Part shown: positions 23,722 to 32,898 of the stretch, piece after piece
Layout: each line of letters begins with the position of its first letter
Numbering within the stretch: the stretch's first letter is position 1
Assembly (NCBI GenBank): GCA_008682415.1
Contig: VANK01000005.1
Span: forward strand, 1-64,000
Source of the DNA: Acidobacteria bacterium AB60
Lineage (GTDB): Bacteria > Acidobacteriota > Terriglobia > Terriglobales > Acidobacteriaceae
Reading direction: 5' to 3'
Length of the DNA: 64,000 nucleotides
The notes under the pieces: generated by a model
The model's input: only the letters and a program-made list of their open reading frames with translations
What the model was told of the DNA's origin: nothing
Database searches by the model: none
Made by a program: the position numbers and the translations under genes

Positions 23722-25113
23722 ATGTCCGCCTCTGCCTCCTCTCTTTCCGTGGTCCATTCCAAATCAAAACGTGCGGCAGTTCTAGGCCAGACCCTGGAGG
23801 CCGCTACCCGATACCTGGAGGAGTTGGAGAGCCGAGGTGTCGGCCCTTCGCCGCAGGCCGTTGCGGCGCTGGCAGAAGTTCAGGGACCTCTGCCGGAGAG
23901 CTCGACCGACGACTGTGAGGTGGTGGAACTGCTGGATAAGCACGGCTCGCCCGCCACGGTGGGAATGGCGGGGGGACGGTTCTTTGGATTCGTGATCGGC
24001 GGGACGGTGCCGGCGGCGCTGGCGGCCAGCTGGCTGGTGAGTACGTGGGACCAGAACGCCGGGCTTTGGGTTACGTCGCCCGCTGCCGCCGCGCTGGAGG
24101 AGACGGCCCTTGAGTGGGTGCGGGAGATGCTTGGGCTTCCGGCTGGAACGGGAGGAGCGGTGGTGACCGGCGCCACGGTGGCGAACTTCACCGCCCTGGC
24201 CGCGGCCCGGCATTCCCTGCTGGAGAAGGCGGGCTGGGACGTGGAGAACGATGGTCTCTTCGGAGCACCGGAGCTTCGGGTGGTGGTGAGCGAAGAGGCC
24301 CATCCCTCGCTATTGAAATCCCTAGCGATGCTGGGGCTGGGGAAGAATCGGGTGATTCGCGTTCCGGTAGATGGGCAGGGGCGCATGCGCGCGGACGCTC
24401 TGCCGCATATGGATGAACGAACGATGGTTTGCATCCAGGCGGGCAATGTGAACACCGGGGCGTTCGATCCGGCCGCGGCGATCTGCCCGGAGGCGCGTGC
24501 TGCCGGCGCATGGATTCACGTGGATGGCGCGTTCGGATTGTGGGCCGCAGCGGCGCCGGATTATCGACCCCTGGTGCACGGCTTCGAGCTGGCGGATTCC
24601 TGGGCGACCGACGCGCACAAGTGGCCGAACATCGGTTATGACTGCGGGCTGGCGCTGGTGCGGGAGCCGGAGACTCTGCGGGCCGCGATGGGGATGCGGG
24701 CCGCGTACCTGGGGCGGGGCGATCGTCGCGAGCCGTCGGACTATACCCCGGAGCTTTCGCGCCGGGCGCGCGGGGTGGAGTTGTGGGCCGGACTGCGCTC
24801 GCTGGGACGGGAGGGCATGGCCGGCATTGTGGAACGCACCTGTGCGCACGCGCGCCGTTTCGCCGTGGAGTTGCGAGCAGCCGGATACGAGATTCTCAAT
24901 GACGTCGTGCTCAACCAGGTGCTGGTGTCGTTTGGATCGCCGGAGAAGACGCGGCGCACTATCGAGCGGATCCAGGCAGATGGAGGCTGCTGGTGCGGGC
25001 CGACGGTGTGGCAGGGGAAGACGGCGATGCGGATCAGCGTTTCGTCGTGGGCCACAACGGACGAAGATGTGGAACGCAGCATCGCGGCGATGCGGCGCGC
25101 CGCGGAGAACTAG
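23722..25113 (+). CDS. PLP-dependent group II decarboxylase
   Basis: A 463-residue fold-type I enzyme related to aromatic-L-amino-acid and glutamate decarboxylases. Motifs include VVTGATVANFTALAAAR, IHVDGAFGLWAAA (aromatic PLP stacking and Asp) and SWATDAHKWPN with the PLP Lys near residue 300. The amine product cannot be deduced. It starts at ATG 23722. The MpaB-type gene follows after 17 bases, so the two are likely coexpressed. Confidence 0.88.
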   Translation: MSASASSLSVVHSKSKRAAVLGQTLEAATRYLEELESRGVGPSPQAVAALAEVQGPLPESSTDDCEVVELLDKHGSPATVGMAGGRFFGFVIGGTVPAALAASWLVSTWDQNAGLWVTSPAAAALEETALEWVREMLGLPAGTGGAVVTGATVANFTALAAARHSLLEKAGWDVENDGLFGAPELRVVVSEEAHPSLLKSLAMLGLGKNRVIRVPVDGQGRMRADALPHMDERTMVCIQAGNVNTGAFDPAAAICPEARAAGAWIHVDGAFGLWAAAAPDYRPLVHGFELADSWATDAHKWPNIGYDCGLALVREPETLRAAMGMRAAYLGRGDRREPSDYTPELSRRARGVELWAGLRSLGREGMAGIVERTCAHARRFAVELRAAGYEILNDVVLNQVLVSFGSPEKTRRTIERIQADGGCWCGPTVWQGKTAMRISVSSWATTDEDVERSIAAMRRAAEN

Positions 25114-25130
25114 CCCGGGCCGGATGATCG

Positions 25131-26111
25131 ATGGCAGCAGAACTTAAGCGGGTGACACGGACGGAAAGCGATGGGTTGATTGACGCCCTCGCGCGCCGAG
25201 CCGGGAATCCGCGAGCGGGTATCTTCGGCCCGGAATCGATCACCTGGCGGGTCAATCGCGAATCGGCGTTATTTCTGGGAGCGGGCCGCGCGGCGCTGCT
25301 GCAGCTGGCGCACCCATGGGTAGCTACCGCGCTGGAGCAGCACTCCAGCCTGATGGAGCGGCCGATCGAGCGCTTCCACAACACGTTTCGGATCGTGTTC
25401 ACGATGATCTTCGGGTCGCTCGGGCAGGCGACACGGGCGGCACGCCATCTGTACGGACTTCACACGCACATCCAGGGCGAGTTGACGGAGGGGGCGGGGC
25501 GGCATGCCGCGGGATCGCACTATGAAGCGAACGAGATAGACGCGCTGCGGTGGGTCTACGCGACCCTGGTGGAGAGCGCGGTGATGGCTTACCACTGTGC
25601 GCTTCCCCCGCTTCACCCGAAGGAGCTGGGCGTTTATTACGAGGAGAGCCGGACACTGGCGATGCTGTTCGGATTGCCGCCGGGGTCTCTGCCGCGCGAA
25701 TGGGAGAGCTTCGTAGGCTATTGCCGGGAGATGGAACGGTCGGATGAGCTGGGGGTGACCGGGACGGCGCGTAGGATGGGCGAGCGGCTGCTGGGGGGAG
25801 CGGGTTCGTGGGTTCGTCCGCCGGGCTGGTATCGCTCCCTCACGGCGGAATGGCTTCCGGAGAGGTTTCGGGAGGAGTTTGCGCTGCGGTACGGGCCGGA
25901 GGAACAAAGGTCGGCAGGGCGGGCGATGGCAAGGATCCCGGGGGTATACCGGCGGCTTCCAGGGGTCATTCGGTTCAGCGGACCGTGGCACGAGGCCCAG
26001 GCGCGGCTCGCGGGATGGAGTCCGGGGGGATGGGTTAAGCTGCTGAATCGATTCTGGATTGGGCAGTACCGGATGCCCTTTTTGGATGAAAATGCCCCAA
26101 TTGGGGGATAG
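25131..26111 (+). CDS. MpaB/DUF2236-type oxygenase-like protein
   Basis: A 326-residue helical protein of the rubber-oxygenase/MpaB catalytic-domain family, probably haem-binding. It carries AALLQLAHPWVATALEQHS, RFHNTFRIVFTMIFG, LHTHIQGEL and NEIDALRWVYATLVES, the family's typical helices with conserved His/Arg. Relatives range from latex-clearing enzymes to fungal MpaB; the substrate here is unknown. It starts directly after the decarboxylase stop, which suggests a coupled amine or aldehyde pathway, but that is inference. Confidence 0.82.
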   Translation: MAAELKRVTRTESDGLIDALARRAGNPRAGIFGPESITWRVNRESALFLGAGRAALLQLAHPWVATALEQHSSLMERPIERFHNTFRIVFTMIFGSLGQATRAARHLYGLHTHIQGELTEGAGRHAAGSHYEANEIDALRWVYATLVESAVMAYHCALPPLHPKELGVYYEESRTLAMLFGLPPGSLPREWESFVGYCREMERSDELGVTGTARRMGERLLGGAGSWVRPPGWYRSLTAEWLPERFREEFALRYGPEEQRSAGRAMARIPGVYRRLPGVIRFSGPWHEAQARLAGWSPGGWVKLLNRFWIGQYRMPFLDENAPIGG

Positions 26112-26330
26112 GGCGACAGCTCTTCGTGCTATTCATTGCTTGCTCTAGCGCAGATACATTTGCTCTTGACCACCCGGATCTTGCATAGAGGGAAAAGAGT
26201 CTACTCTGCTCCGTAATTTTAATATGAGGTCTGGGGGCACTCCGGGTGGTCCGGAGCGCCGCAGCAGCCACCAACAGCGCTTCTGACCGAATGTTTTGCG
26301 CTGGCAAGTCCAGACGGTCACAATAGCTTC

Positions 26331-27695
26331 ATGAACTTCCTGCGGTTCTGGCTCCTCCTTCCGTTCCTGGTTCTCTCTGTTCTTCCCGCACAAGCCCTGG
26401 ACAAGCAGCCTGCCTCTGTCTATCACGCCCGCCGGATGGCTCTGGCGGGGAAGCTCCATGGGGGCGTGGCCGTGCTTTTCGCGGCGCCTGAGGCGGCACT
26501 CGACCTGACTCCCTACCGCCAGGATGCGGATTTCTATTATCTGACCGGGTGGACTGAACCGGGAGCGGCGCTGTTGATTGCCGCGCCGTCAGAGGGTGCA
26601 CAGGCGAACGCTGCGGAGCCCCAGGCGGATCGCAAATATGCCGAGATTTTGTTTCTGCCGACCCGCAACCTGCGCACCGAGAAGTACACGGGCGTGAAGC
26701 TGGATGCTGCGACTCCGGGAGCCTCAGAGACGGCCGGGGTGGATGCGGTAAAGCCGATGACGGAGCTTCCCGCGGTGCTGAGCGGCATGGTTGCGAGCGA
26801 TCGCCGCCTGAACGGCAACCTGTGGATGCAGAGCGGCAATCCCGAGGGGCGGGCCCTGGCACGAGTCACTGAGGCGACGCTGGGTTCAAGCGCGGTTCCA
26901 GAGGCTCACAACGTAGCGGGGATCGCGCAGGAGTTGCGAGTTGTGAAGGACGACGGGGAGATCGAGGTGCTCAAGAAGGCCAGCGATGCTTCGATCGCCG
27001 CACAACGCGCGATGATGAAGGCCGTCAAGCCCGGGGTAACGGAGCGCGCGGTTGCGGGAAGGATGTACGCAGCGTGGATGGAGAACGGCTGTGAGCGCGC
27101 ATCGTATGCCCCGATTGTTGGGTCCGGGGCCAACTCTACGGTGCTGCACTACTCCGAGGACGGTGGCACATTGAGGGACGGCGAGGTCGTGGTGGTGGAC
27201 GCGGCCTGCGAGTACTCGATGTATGCGTCGGATATCACCCGCACGGTTCCGGTCAGCGGCCATTTCACGGCGCGGCAGCGGGAGATTTATGAGGTAGTGC
27301 TCGGGGCGCAGCGCGCGGCGATTGCGGCGTTCGTGGCGGGCAAGTCGAAGATCAACGACCGGGACCGGCGCGACCCGGACTCGCTGGATTCGGTGGCGTT
27401 CGACTACATCAATTCGCACGGCAAGAGCCTTGATGGGAAGCCGCTGGGGCAATACTGGCTGCACGGCCTGGGCCACATGGTCGGAATCGACGTCCACGAT
27501 CCGGCGACCTATCCGGCGGTGCTGAAGCCGGGGATGGTGTTTACGATTGAGCCGGGTGTTTACATTCCCGAAGAGAAGATCGGGGTTCGGATCGAGGATG
27601 TCTTTGTGGTGGGCGCTGATGGCAAGCTGATCGATCTGGTCGGCGATCTGCCCCATACCGCTGAAGAAGTGGAAGCTGCGATGCGGGGAAAGTAG
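26331..27695 (+). CDS. pepP: Xaa-Pro aminopeptidase (M24), exported
   Basis: Removes N-terminal residues preceding proline. The 454-residue protein has a signal sequence (MNFLRFWLLLPFLVLSVLPAQA), an N-terminal creatinase-like domain (about 30-170) and a C-terminal pita-bread domain with dinuclear-metal ligands: VVVDAACEYSMYASDITR, HGLGHMVGIDVHD, FTIEPGVYIPEE and VRIEDVFV. Export to the periplasm is unusual but known in this family. First gene of a three-gene operon with two small proteins (2-base gap, then a 4-base overlap). Confidence 0.92.
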   Translation: MNFLRFWLLLPFLVLSVLPAQALDKQPASVYHARRMALAGKLHGGVAVLFAAPEAALDLTPYRQDADFYYLTGWTEPGAALLIAAPSEGAQANAAEPQADRKYAEILFLPTRNLRTEKYTGVKLDAATPGASETAGVDAVKPMTELPAVLSGMVASDRRLNGNLWMQSGNPEGRALARVTEATLGSSAVPEAHNVAGIAQELRVVKDDGEIEVLKKASDASIAAQRAMMKAVKPGVTERAVAGRMYAAWMENGCERASYAPIVGSGANSTVLHYSEDGGTLRDGEVVVVDAACEYSMYASDITRTVPVSGHFTARQREIYEVVLGAQRAAIAAFVAGKSKINDRDRRDPDSLDSVAFDYINSHGKSLDGKPLGQYWLHGLGHMVGIDVHDPATYPAVLKPGMVFTIEPGVYIPEEKIGVRIEDVFVVGADGKLIDLVGDLPHTAEEVEAAMRGK

Positions 27696-27697
27696 AG

Positions 27698-28042
27698 ATG
27701 GATCTCGCGGAGTTTGACCCGCTCAAGTCGGCGTTTCAGGATCAACTGCTCGCTTGCCTGGAGGAGTGTTCGCGCGGGCGACGCGGATTGTTCGCAGCCT
27801 ACGAGCACTACGGCGAGGAGCGTGCGTGGCCCGAGGCTAGCCGCCTGCGCGAGCTTGCCGCAGCGTTGCAGTCAGTTCTGGCGCAGGCGGAGACGCGAGA
27901 TCCGCTCTGCGACGAGTTCCTGGATCTGTGCAGCATTCACGGGGAGTACGATCCGGGCGAGTCTCGGCTGGCGCGCGAGTTCCTCAAGCGGATCGAAAAG
28001 GGAGAGGTCGGCACTCCGACGCAGAAAGAAGAACGGCGATGA
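27698..28042 (+). CDS. Small hypothetical protein
   Basis: A 114-residue, acidic, helical protein with Cys in LACLEECSRG and DLCSIHGEY. It starts two bases after the pepP stop and its last four bases overlap the next start (ATGA). No family is recognised; tight coupling argues that it is real. Confidence 0.7.
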   Translation: MDLAEFDPLKSAFQDQLLACLEECSRGRRGLFAAYEHYGEERAWPEASRLRELAAALQSVLAQAETRDPLCDEFLDLCSIHGEYDPGESRLAREFLKRIEKGEVGTPTQKEERR

Positions 28043-28434
28043 TCGGGGGAGTGGTCGGCAACTTTCTCGCCATGCTGGCAGGGTTTGCTCTGATGGCCGG
28101 GCTGGTGTCCGCGGTAACGGCCTCGCTTCCGAGAGTAGTGCCGGAATGGATCAACCTTGACGGTTCGCCACGCAGGCCTCTCATTATCGTCAACCTCTGC
28201 TGGTCGTTCCTCGCGGCGGGGGCAGGAGGGTATTTGACGGCGTGGATTGCGCGAGAAAACCCGCTTGACACGGCGCTCGCCCTGGCGATCGTGATCCTGG
28301 TGCTGAGCGCGATCGGAACGTTCCAGTCGCGCGAGAGATATCCGCTCTGGTACCTGATGCTGCTTCTGATTGTCACGCCGATCGGTGTGATTACCGGAGG
28401 GATCCTTCGCGTTGAGGTTCTCAGGGCTCTATAG
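28039..28434 (+). CDS. Small polytopic membrane protein
   Basis: A 131-residue protein with about four membrane segments (GNFLAMLAGFALMAGLV, LCWSFLAAGAGGYLTAW, ALALAIVILVLSAIG, LMLLLIVTPIGVITGG). It overlaps the upstream gene by ATGA. No transporter motif is recognised. Confidence 0.7.
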   Translation: MIGGVVGNFLAMLAGFALMAGLVSAVTASLPRVVPEWINLDGSPRRPLIIVNLCWSFLAAGAGGYLTAWIARENPLDTALALAIVILVLSAIGTFQSRERYPLWYLMLLLIVTPIGVITGGILRVEVLRAL

Positions 28435-28465
28435 CGGACACAGTCGTTTTGACAGTGAGGGTAGG

Positions 28466-28496
28466 GGCCCTGGCGCCTGGTGTGGGCGCCGGGGCC
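28466..28496. terminator. Hairpin between convergent genes
   Basis: GGCCCTGGCGCC (28466-28477) pairs with GGCGCCGGGGCC (28485-28496), 12 bp with one wobble and a 7-base loop. There is no clear U tract, so it is likely a weak bidirectional terminator. Confidence 0.5.
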
Positions 28497-28503
28497 AAGA
28501 TTG

Positions 28504-29388
28504 CTAGAAGCGCAGGCCAAATGTCACCGGGATGAGCTTCGTATCTGCGCCCACCGTGGTGGCGCCCAAGCCATTGGGCGTTGCGCCGATCACTGCCGGA
28601 GTCAGGATGTCGAGATATCGAGCCTCCGCAAAGACCTCCATTTTGCCATCACCGTACATGCCGCCAAAGCGGTGGCGAATACCGCCGCCCACGTTCCATC
28701 CACCCTGGTTGGACGAGAAGTGACCGACGACGGCATTGACCGTACCCACCTCGCAGAAGTAGTAGCAGTATTCCGTGAGCTGCGGATCGGTGAAGTTGGT
28801 GACCTTGCGGTAGAAGCCGCCGCCGCCGGTGACATAGACGCCGGTGGCGCGTTTCGGCATCAAGTCGATGACGGGGGCGAGGGTCAACGACCAGATGTGC
28901 GCGTTGCCGCCGCTCGCTCCGGCTTCAGCGACGATGGCATCCGGCAGACCGTCGTCGATGAACTGGTATTCCATGAGCAGACTGAGTCCACGAGCGAAGT
29001 GCATTCCGGCGCCGACTGTGACGTTGGCTCCGGTGTTGATATAGGGGCTGGTATCGCTGGAAGGAACGTTGAAACCGCCGCCCACCTCAAAGGCGAGGCG
29101 GCTCTTCCAGTCGTGTCCACCGCGGCCGGAGCTGTTGTCATACTGCGCGTGGCCTTCGGGGCGGGCGGGAGATGGCGCCGCGGGAGCGCCATCGCCAACC
29201 AAATTGAACGACGGCATTGCGTCGTTCGAACTGGAGAAGGTCGCAGGAGCGGTGGCTTCGCGCGGCGAGTCGTTCGAGGAAGAATCGGAGACGGCAACTT
29301 GAGCGCTTGCGGATGCGATCGCGAGCGATACACCGGCGACGATGAGTGCAAGACGCCGCGCGGGAGACAGCCAGATAGAAGATGACAT
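28504..29388 (-). CDS. Outer-membrane beta-barrel protein
   Basis: A 294-residue protein: signal peptide (residues about 12-30, ending ASAQ), a Ser/Ala/Pro linker to about residue 85, then an eight-stranded-barrel-like region (WKSRLAFEVGGGFNVPSS, NVTVGAGMHFARGLSLL, VFAEARYLDILTPA) ending in LIPVTFGLRF with the C-terminal Phe used for outer-membrane insertion. Resembles OmpA/OmpW-like barrels. Substrate unknown. Leader carries a nested palindrome. Confidence 0.82.
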   Translation of the reverse strand: MSSSIWLSPARRLALIVAGVSLAIASASAQVAVSDSSSNDSPREATAPATFSSSNDAMPSFNLVGDGAPAAPSPARPEGHAQYDNSSGRGGHDWKSRLAFEVGGGFNVPSSDTSPYINTGANVTVGAGMHFARGLSLLMEYQFIDDGLPDAIVAEAGASGGNAHIWSLTLAPVIDLMPKRATGVYVTGGGGFYRKVTNFTDPQLTEYCYYFCEVGTVNAVVGHFSSNQGGWNVGGGIRHRFGGMYGDGKMEVFAEARYLDILTPAVIGATPNGLGATTVGADTKLIPVTFGLRF

Positions 29389-29479
29389 GTTTCAGACCTC
29401 TTATTGAGTTTTGCCTTGCGTTTCCGCGGAAGTGAGCTCCCGCCGGATCCACATGAGTCGTCTGTATTTCGCGTTCACA

Positions 29480-29530
29480 GACGCAGCAGGGGCACTCCGC
29501 CCCTGTGCACTTAGACACAAATGCTGCGTC
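29480..29530. repeat. Nested inverted repeat in the barrel-gene leader
   Basis: Outer arms GACGCAGCA (29480-29488) and TGCTGCGTC (29522-29530) pair perfectly; inside, CAGGGGC (29487-29493) pairs with GCCCCTG (29499-29505). It lies about 90 bases upstream of the barrel-gene start and after the RNase gene, so it could be a leader hairpin or an operator. Confidence 0.55.
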
Positions 29531-29572
29531 AGGGTTGCGCTGAACCAGCCGGGAAAGGGATAAGAGGAGCCG

Positions 29573-29604
29573 AAAAAAGGCTGAGGCCAAATGGCCCCAG
29601 CCTT
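29573..29604 (-). terminator. Terminator after the RNase E/G gene
   Basis: AAGGCTG.GGCC (from 29577) pairs with GGCC.CAGCCTT (to 29604) around an AAAT-type loop; on the minus strand it is followed by TTTTTTCGG. It lies about 35 bases after the stop. Confidence 0.8.
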
Positions 29605-29637
29605 GGTTGGAGTGAAATCAAACCTGGGGTGGTTTGG

Positions 29638-32600
29638 TCAGCCCTGGATGTCGAACTGCTCCGGATGAAGCGCGGCATCGCTCTTCACCAGGATGTTTCG
29701 ACCGATGAGTTCCTCGAACTCGGTAAGCCAGCGAGCATTGTTGGCCTTGAGCACCTTGACGGTCTCGGGGTTCACGCGCAACAGCACGTCGGCGTTCTCG
29801 AAGTGCTTCCGCATTTTGCGCAGTTCGATGTAGATCTCGTTGCAAACGGTAGCCGGGCTCTTGACCATCCCCGTGGCCTGGCAGGTGGGACAGGGAACAC
29901 TCAGCGTGCGCTCCAGCGATTGCTTCACACGCTTGCGCGTGATCGCCACCAATCCGAAGTCGTTAAACTGCAGAACCTTGGTGGGCGCACGATCGTTCTT
30001 GAGAGCCTCCTCAAGGGCGGCCATCACCTTGAAGCGATTCTTGCGCTCATCCATGTCGATGAAGTCGATGATGATGATGCCGCCAAGGTCGCGCAGGCGG
30101 ATCTGGCGCACGATTTCAGGAATCGCATCCAGGTTCGTCTTGACGATAGTGTCCTCAAGCCGCGCCGTCTTGCCGACGTATTTGCCGGTATTGATGTCGA
30201 TGGCGACGAGCGCTTCCGTCTGATTGATCACGATCGATCCGCCCGACTTGAGCCAAACCTTGGAGCGCAGTGCCTTCGAGATCTCGTCCTGGATGCCGAA
30301 GTGTTCGAAGAGCGGCGTTTCCTTGGTGTAGAGCTTGACTCTTCGCACCAGGTTCGGCGAGAAGCGGTTCAGGAAGCGCACGATGCGCTCGTAGTCATCC
30401 TGCGAGTCAACCCAGATGGACGAGAAGTTTGCGCTCACCTGGTCGCGCAGGATGCGCTCGATGAGGGAGAGGTCGTGGTAGATCAGCGCGGGCGATTTCG
30501 ACTTTTCCGAGCGCTCCTTAATCTCGTCCCAGAGGTGGAGGAGGAAACGGAGATCGGCGCGGAGTTCGTCTTCGGAAGCTCCCTCGGCGGCCGTCCTGAC
30601 GATGAAGCCTCCGGATGCGGAGCCCCGCTCGCTGATCAGAATCCTCTTCAGGCGCTGGCGCTCTTCTTCCGAAGCGATCTTGCGGCTGACGCCCACGTGG
30701 CTCACGGTGGGCATGAAGACCAGGAAACGGCCTGGCAACGCGATGTGACTGGTGATGCGGGCGCCCTTCTTGGCGATGGGCTCCTTGGCGATCTGTACAA
30801 GGATCTCCTGCCCCGGCTTCAGCAGGTCACTGATGATGGGCAAATCGGAGGTTTGCGCGCTGCGCCGCGAGGAGCCGCCCCGGCGGTCCCCGCCGCGGCC
30901 ACTGCCCTGGGAGGAGCGCCCGCCGCCGCCGCGACGGAAGCGGCCGCCGCGTTCGCGGCGCTGCTGCCCGGCAGGAGCGCTGCCATTTCCGGCATGCTCC
31001 TCTTCTCCGCTTTCTTCGGTGTCTTCCTCTTCCTCGACCTCGTAGTCGTCTTCGACCGCCGTTTCTCCGTCTTTGTCCCCGAAGTTGAGCTGAATGCGGT
31101 GATCGAGGTGAGCTTCCTGGAGCATCTCTCCCAGTTCACCGGAGCGAATTTGAGTCTGGACCTTCTCCTCTTCCTCGTAGTCGTCGAGGTCTTGTTCATC
31201 GGCCTTGTGGTGGGCGCGCGGCGTGTCGAACTCCTCGCCTTCGATCATCTCCTCTTCCACCAGTCCGTTTCCGGGGGCGAAGGAGGAGGGAGGGCGCGAT
31301 CCAACCGCAGCGGCCGCTGTTATCGGCTCGGGCTCAGGGATCGAGACGGGCGCCGGATACTCGGGCGCGGAGGGTCCATCGGATTTCTTTTTCCCACTGC
31401 CGAAGCCGAACAGGCGAAATTCGCTGGGAGGCAATGGGTCGACGTGATGCGAGGCTGAGCGATCTTGTTCTGGCTCGGCGGCTCCTGATTCTTGGTTAGG
31501 ACGGTCTGGATCGCCAGCCTGGGGGTGCACCGCCTCAGCCACGACGTCGGTGGAAGGCTGCTCGATTGGATGATGCGCGACCTGATCCTGTTCCACGGGT
31601 GCTCCGTGAGGCTGGCCGGAGTGTTCCTCCTGCCCGTATGCCTCGGAAGCGTGCGGCTTTCTGCCGAAGTGTGGATCGGTGAAGAACGGATCATTGAATG
31701 GGTCGGCATCGTCGGAGATGGATTCGTGGGCGGGTGCTCCGGGCAGCGCTTCTTCCGGACGCTCCTCTGCGACCAGCTCTTCTTCCACCAGTTCATCCGC
31801 GTGCAAGGCTCCCTGTTCGGGAGTCAAGTAGGGTGATTCGAAGACTGCGCTCTCATGAGAAACGTGTTCTGGGGCGGATTCTTGGAATTCTTCCACGTGA
31901 TCGTGGCCGGCGTGTTGAGCTGCCGCATCAGCGAAGGTTCCCTGGGGCTCTCCGTCGACCTGCAAGGACGGGCTCGCGGGTTCACGATCTCGATGCCGGG
32001 CGATCGACTCGCCAGGGAACAATCCCACGCCATCCCACGCCAGGGGCGACTCGATCAAGGTCGAGGGCTTGAACGTGGGGGCGGGACGCGCGGCGGCAGC
32101 TGGCTTTGGCGCGGCGGGACCGGAAGGGGCCGGTTCGCCTCCGTATTTTGACAGCGATTCACCGGGGAGGATGAAGGGAGTGGCGGACCGTTCCGTACCG
32201 CTTCCCCGCTCCGCCGGAGCCAGGCTCTCATCCCGCTGATGGGAAGCCTGTAATTCCGGGGTGACTGTCTGTTCCCGGAGTTCGGCAGGTTCGAGGAATG
32301 TCTCGGCAGAGGCTTCGGTCTCCACCGGATCGGATACCGGTCCGGCTGCTCCTCGGCCGCCGCGCCGACGACGGCGTCCGCGCCAGCGCTTTCCGCCCTG
32401 ATCCGCGCCCAGGTCTGCTCCCTGGTCCGTATCGGGCTCCGCGTATCCGTGGGTGGGCTCGGCCTCAGGAGCAGCTGCCTCATGGTGCTCGACTTCGGGG
32501 ATGGGCTCTGCTGCCGGACGCCGGTCGCGGCCGCCCCTTCCTCCGCGGTCACGCCGCCCTTCAGGCTGCGCGGGTGTTGTTTCGGGGCTGGAGCGAACGA

Positions 32601-32898
32601 TCTCGCGAGGGCCCTGAATACCTTTGGAGGTGGCGGCGCGCTCGATCTCATCGCTGTCTTCCGGATCTTCCATCTCCAGGAAATCCGTGACGTAGAGGAA
32701 GGCATCGCGTTCCAGGCCGAGGTCCACGAAGGCGGACTGCATGCCAGGGAGGACGCGGGTTACGCGCCCGTTATAGATCGATCCCGCAAGGGTGTACTCA
32801 TTTTCGCGTTCGTAGTAGATCTCTGCGAGCTGATCGTCTTCAAGAATTGCCAGCCGCGTCTCATGCGGCGTGGAGGAAATACAAATCTCTTTTGCCAT
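29638..32898 (-). CDS. Ribonuclease E/G with a long insertion in the S1 domain
   Basis: An endoribonuclease for mRNA decay and rRNA maturation. The 1086-residue protein starts MAKEICISSTPHETRLAILEDD and enters an S1 RNA-binding domain (SIYNGRVTRVLPGMQSAFVD) that stops near residue 80. About 600 Pro/Glu/His-rich residues follow. S1-like sequence then resumes at LLKPGQEILVQIAKEPI near 690. The catalytic core follows: VAIDINTGKYVG and IIIDFIDM (catalytic Asps near 897 and 944) and the Zn-link CPTCQATG near 1005. After the usual core it simply ends, so it is RNase G-like at the C-terminus. It lies downstream of mre genes, as rng does elsewhere. Confidence 0.93.
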   Translation of the reverse strand: MAKEICISSTPHETRLAILEDDQLAEIYYERENEYTLAGSIYNGRVTRVLPGMQSAFVDLGLERDAFLYVTDFLEMEDPEDSDEIERAATSKGIQGPREIVRSSPETTPAQPEGRRDRGGRGGRDRRPAAEPIPEVEHHEAAAPEAEPTHGYAEPDTDQGADLGADQGGKRWRGRRRRRGGRGAAGPVSDPVETEASAETFLEPAELREQTVTPELQASHQRDESLAPAERGSGTERSATPFILPGESLSKYGGEPAPSGPAAPKPAAAARPAPTFKPSTLIESPLAWDGVGLFPGESIARHRDREPASPSLQVDGEPQGTFADAAAQHAGHDHVEEFQESAPEHVSHESAVFESPYLTPEQGALHADELVEEELVAEERPEEALPGAPAHESISDDADPFNDPFFTDPHFGRKPHASEAYGQEEHSGQPHGAPVEQDQVAHHPIEQPSTDVVAEAVHPQAGDPDRPNQESGAAEPEQDRSASHHVDPLPPSEFRLFGFGSGKKKSDGPSAPEYPAPVSIPEPEPITAAAAVGSRPPSSFAPGNGLVEEEMIEGEEFDTPRAHHKADEQDLDDYEEEEKVQTQIRSGELGEMLQEAHLDHRIQLNFGDKDGETAVEDDYEVEEEEDTEESGEEEHAGNGSAPAGQQRRERGGRFRRGGGGRSSQGSGRGGDRRGGSSRRSAQTSDLPIISDLLKPGQEILVQIAKEPIAKKGARITSHIALPGRFLVFMPTVSHVGVSRKIASEEERQRLKRILISERGSASGGFIVRTAAEGASEDELRADLRFLLHLWDEIKERSEKSKSPALIYHDLSLIERILRDQVSANFSSIWVDSQDDYERIVRFLNRFSPNLVRRVKLYTKETPLFEHFGIQDEISKALRSKVWLKSGGSIVINQTEALVAIDINTGKYVGKTARLEDTIVKTNLDAIPEIVRQIRLRDLGGIIIIDFIDMDERKNRFKVMAALEEALKNDRAPTKVLQFNDFGLVAITRKRVKQSLERTLSVPCPTCQATGMVKSPATVCNEIYIELRKMRKHFENADVLLRVNPETVKVLKANNARWLTEFEELIGRNILVKSDAALHPEQFDIQG

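Noticed and set aside
29521..31458. 645-residue plus-strand frame opposite the RNase E/G gene
   Set aside because: Composition shadow of the RNase gene.
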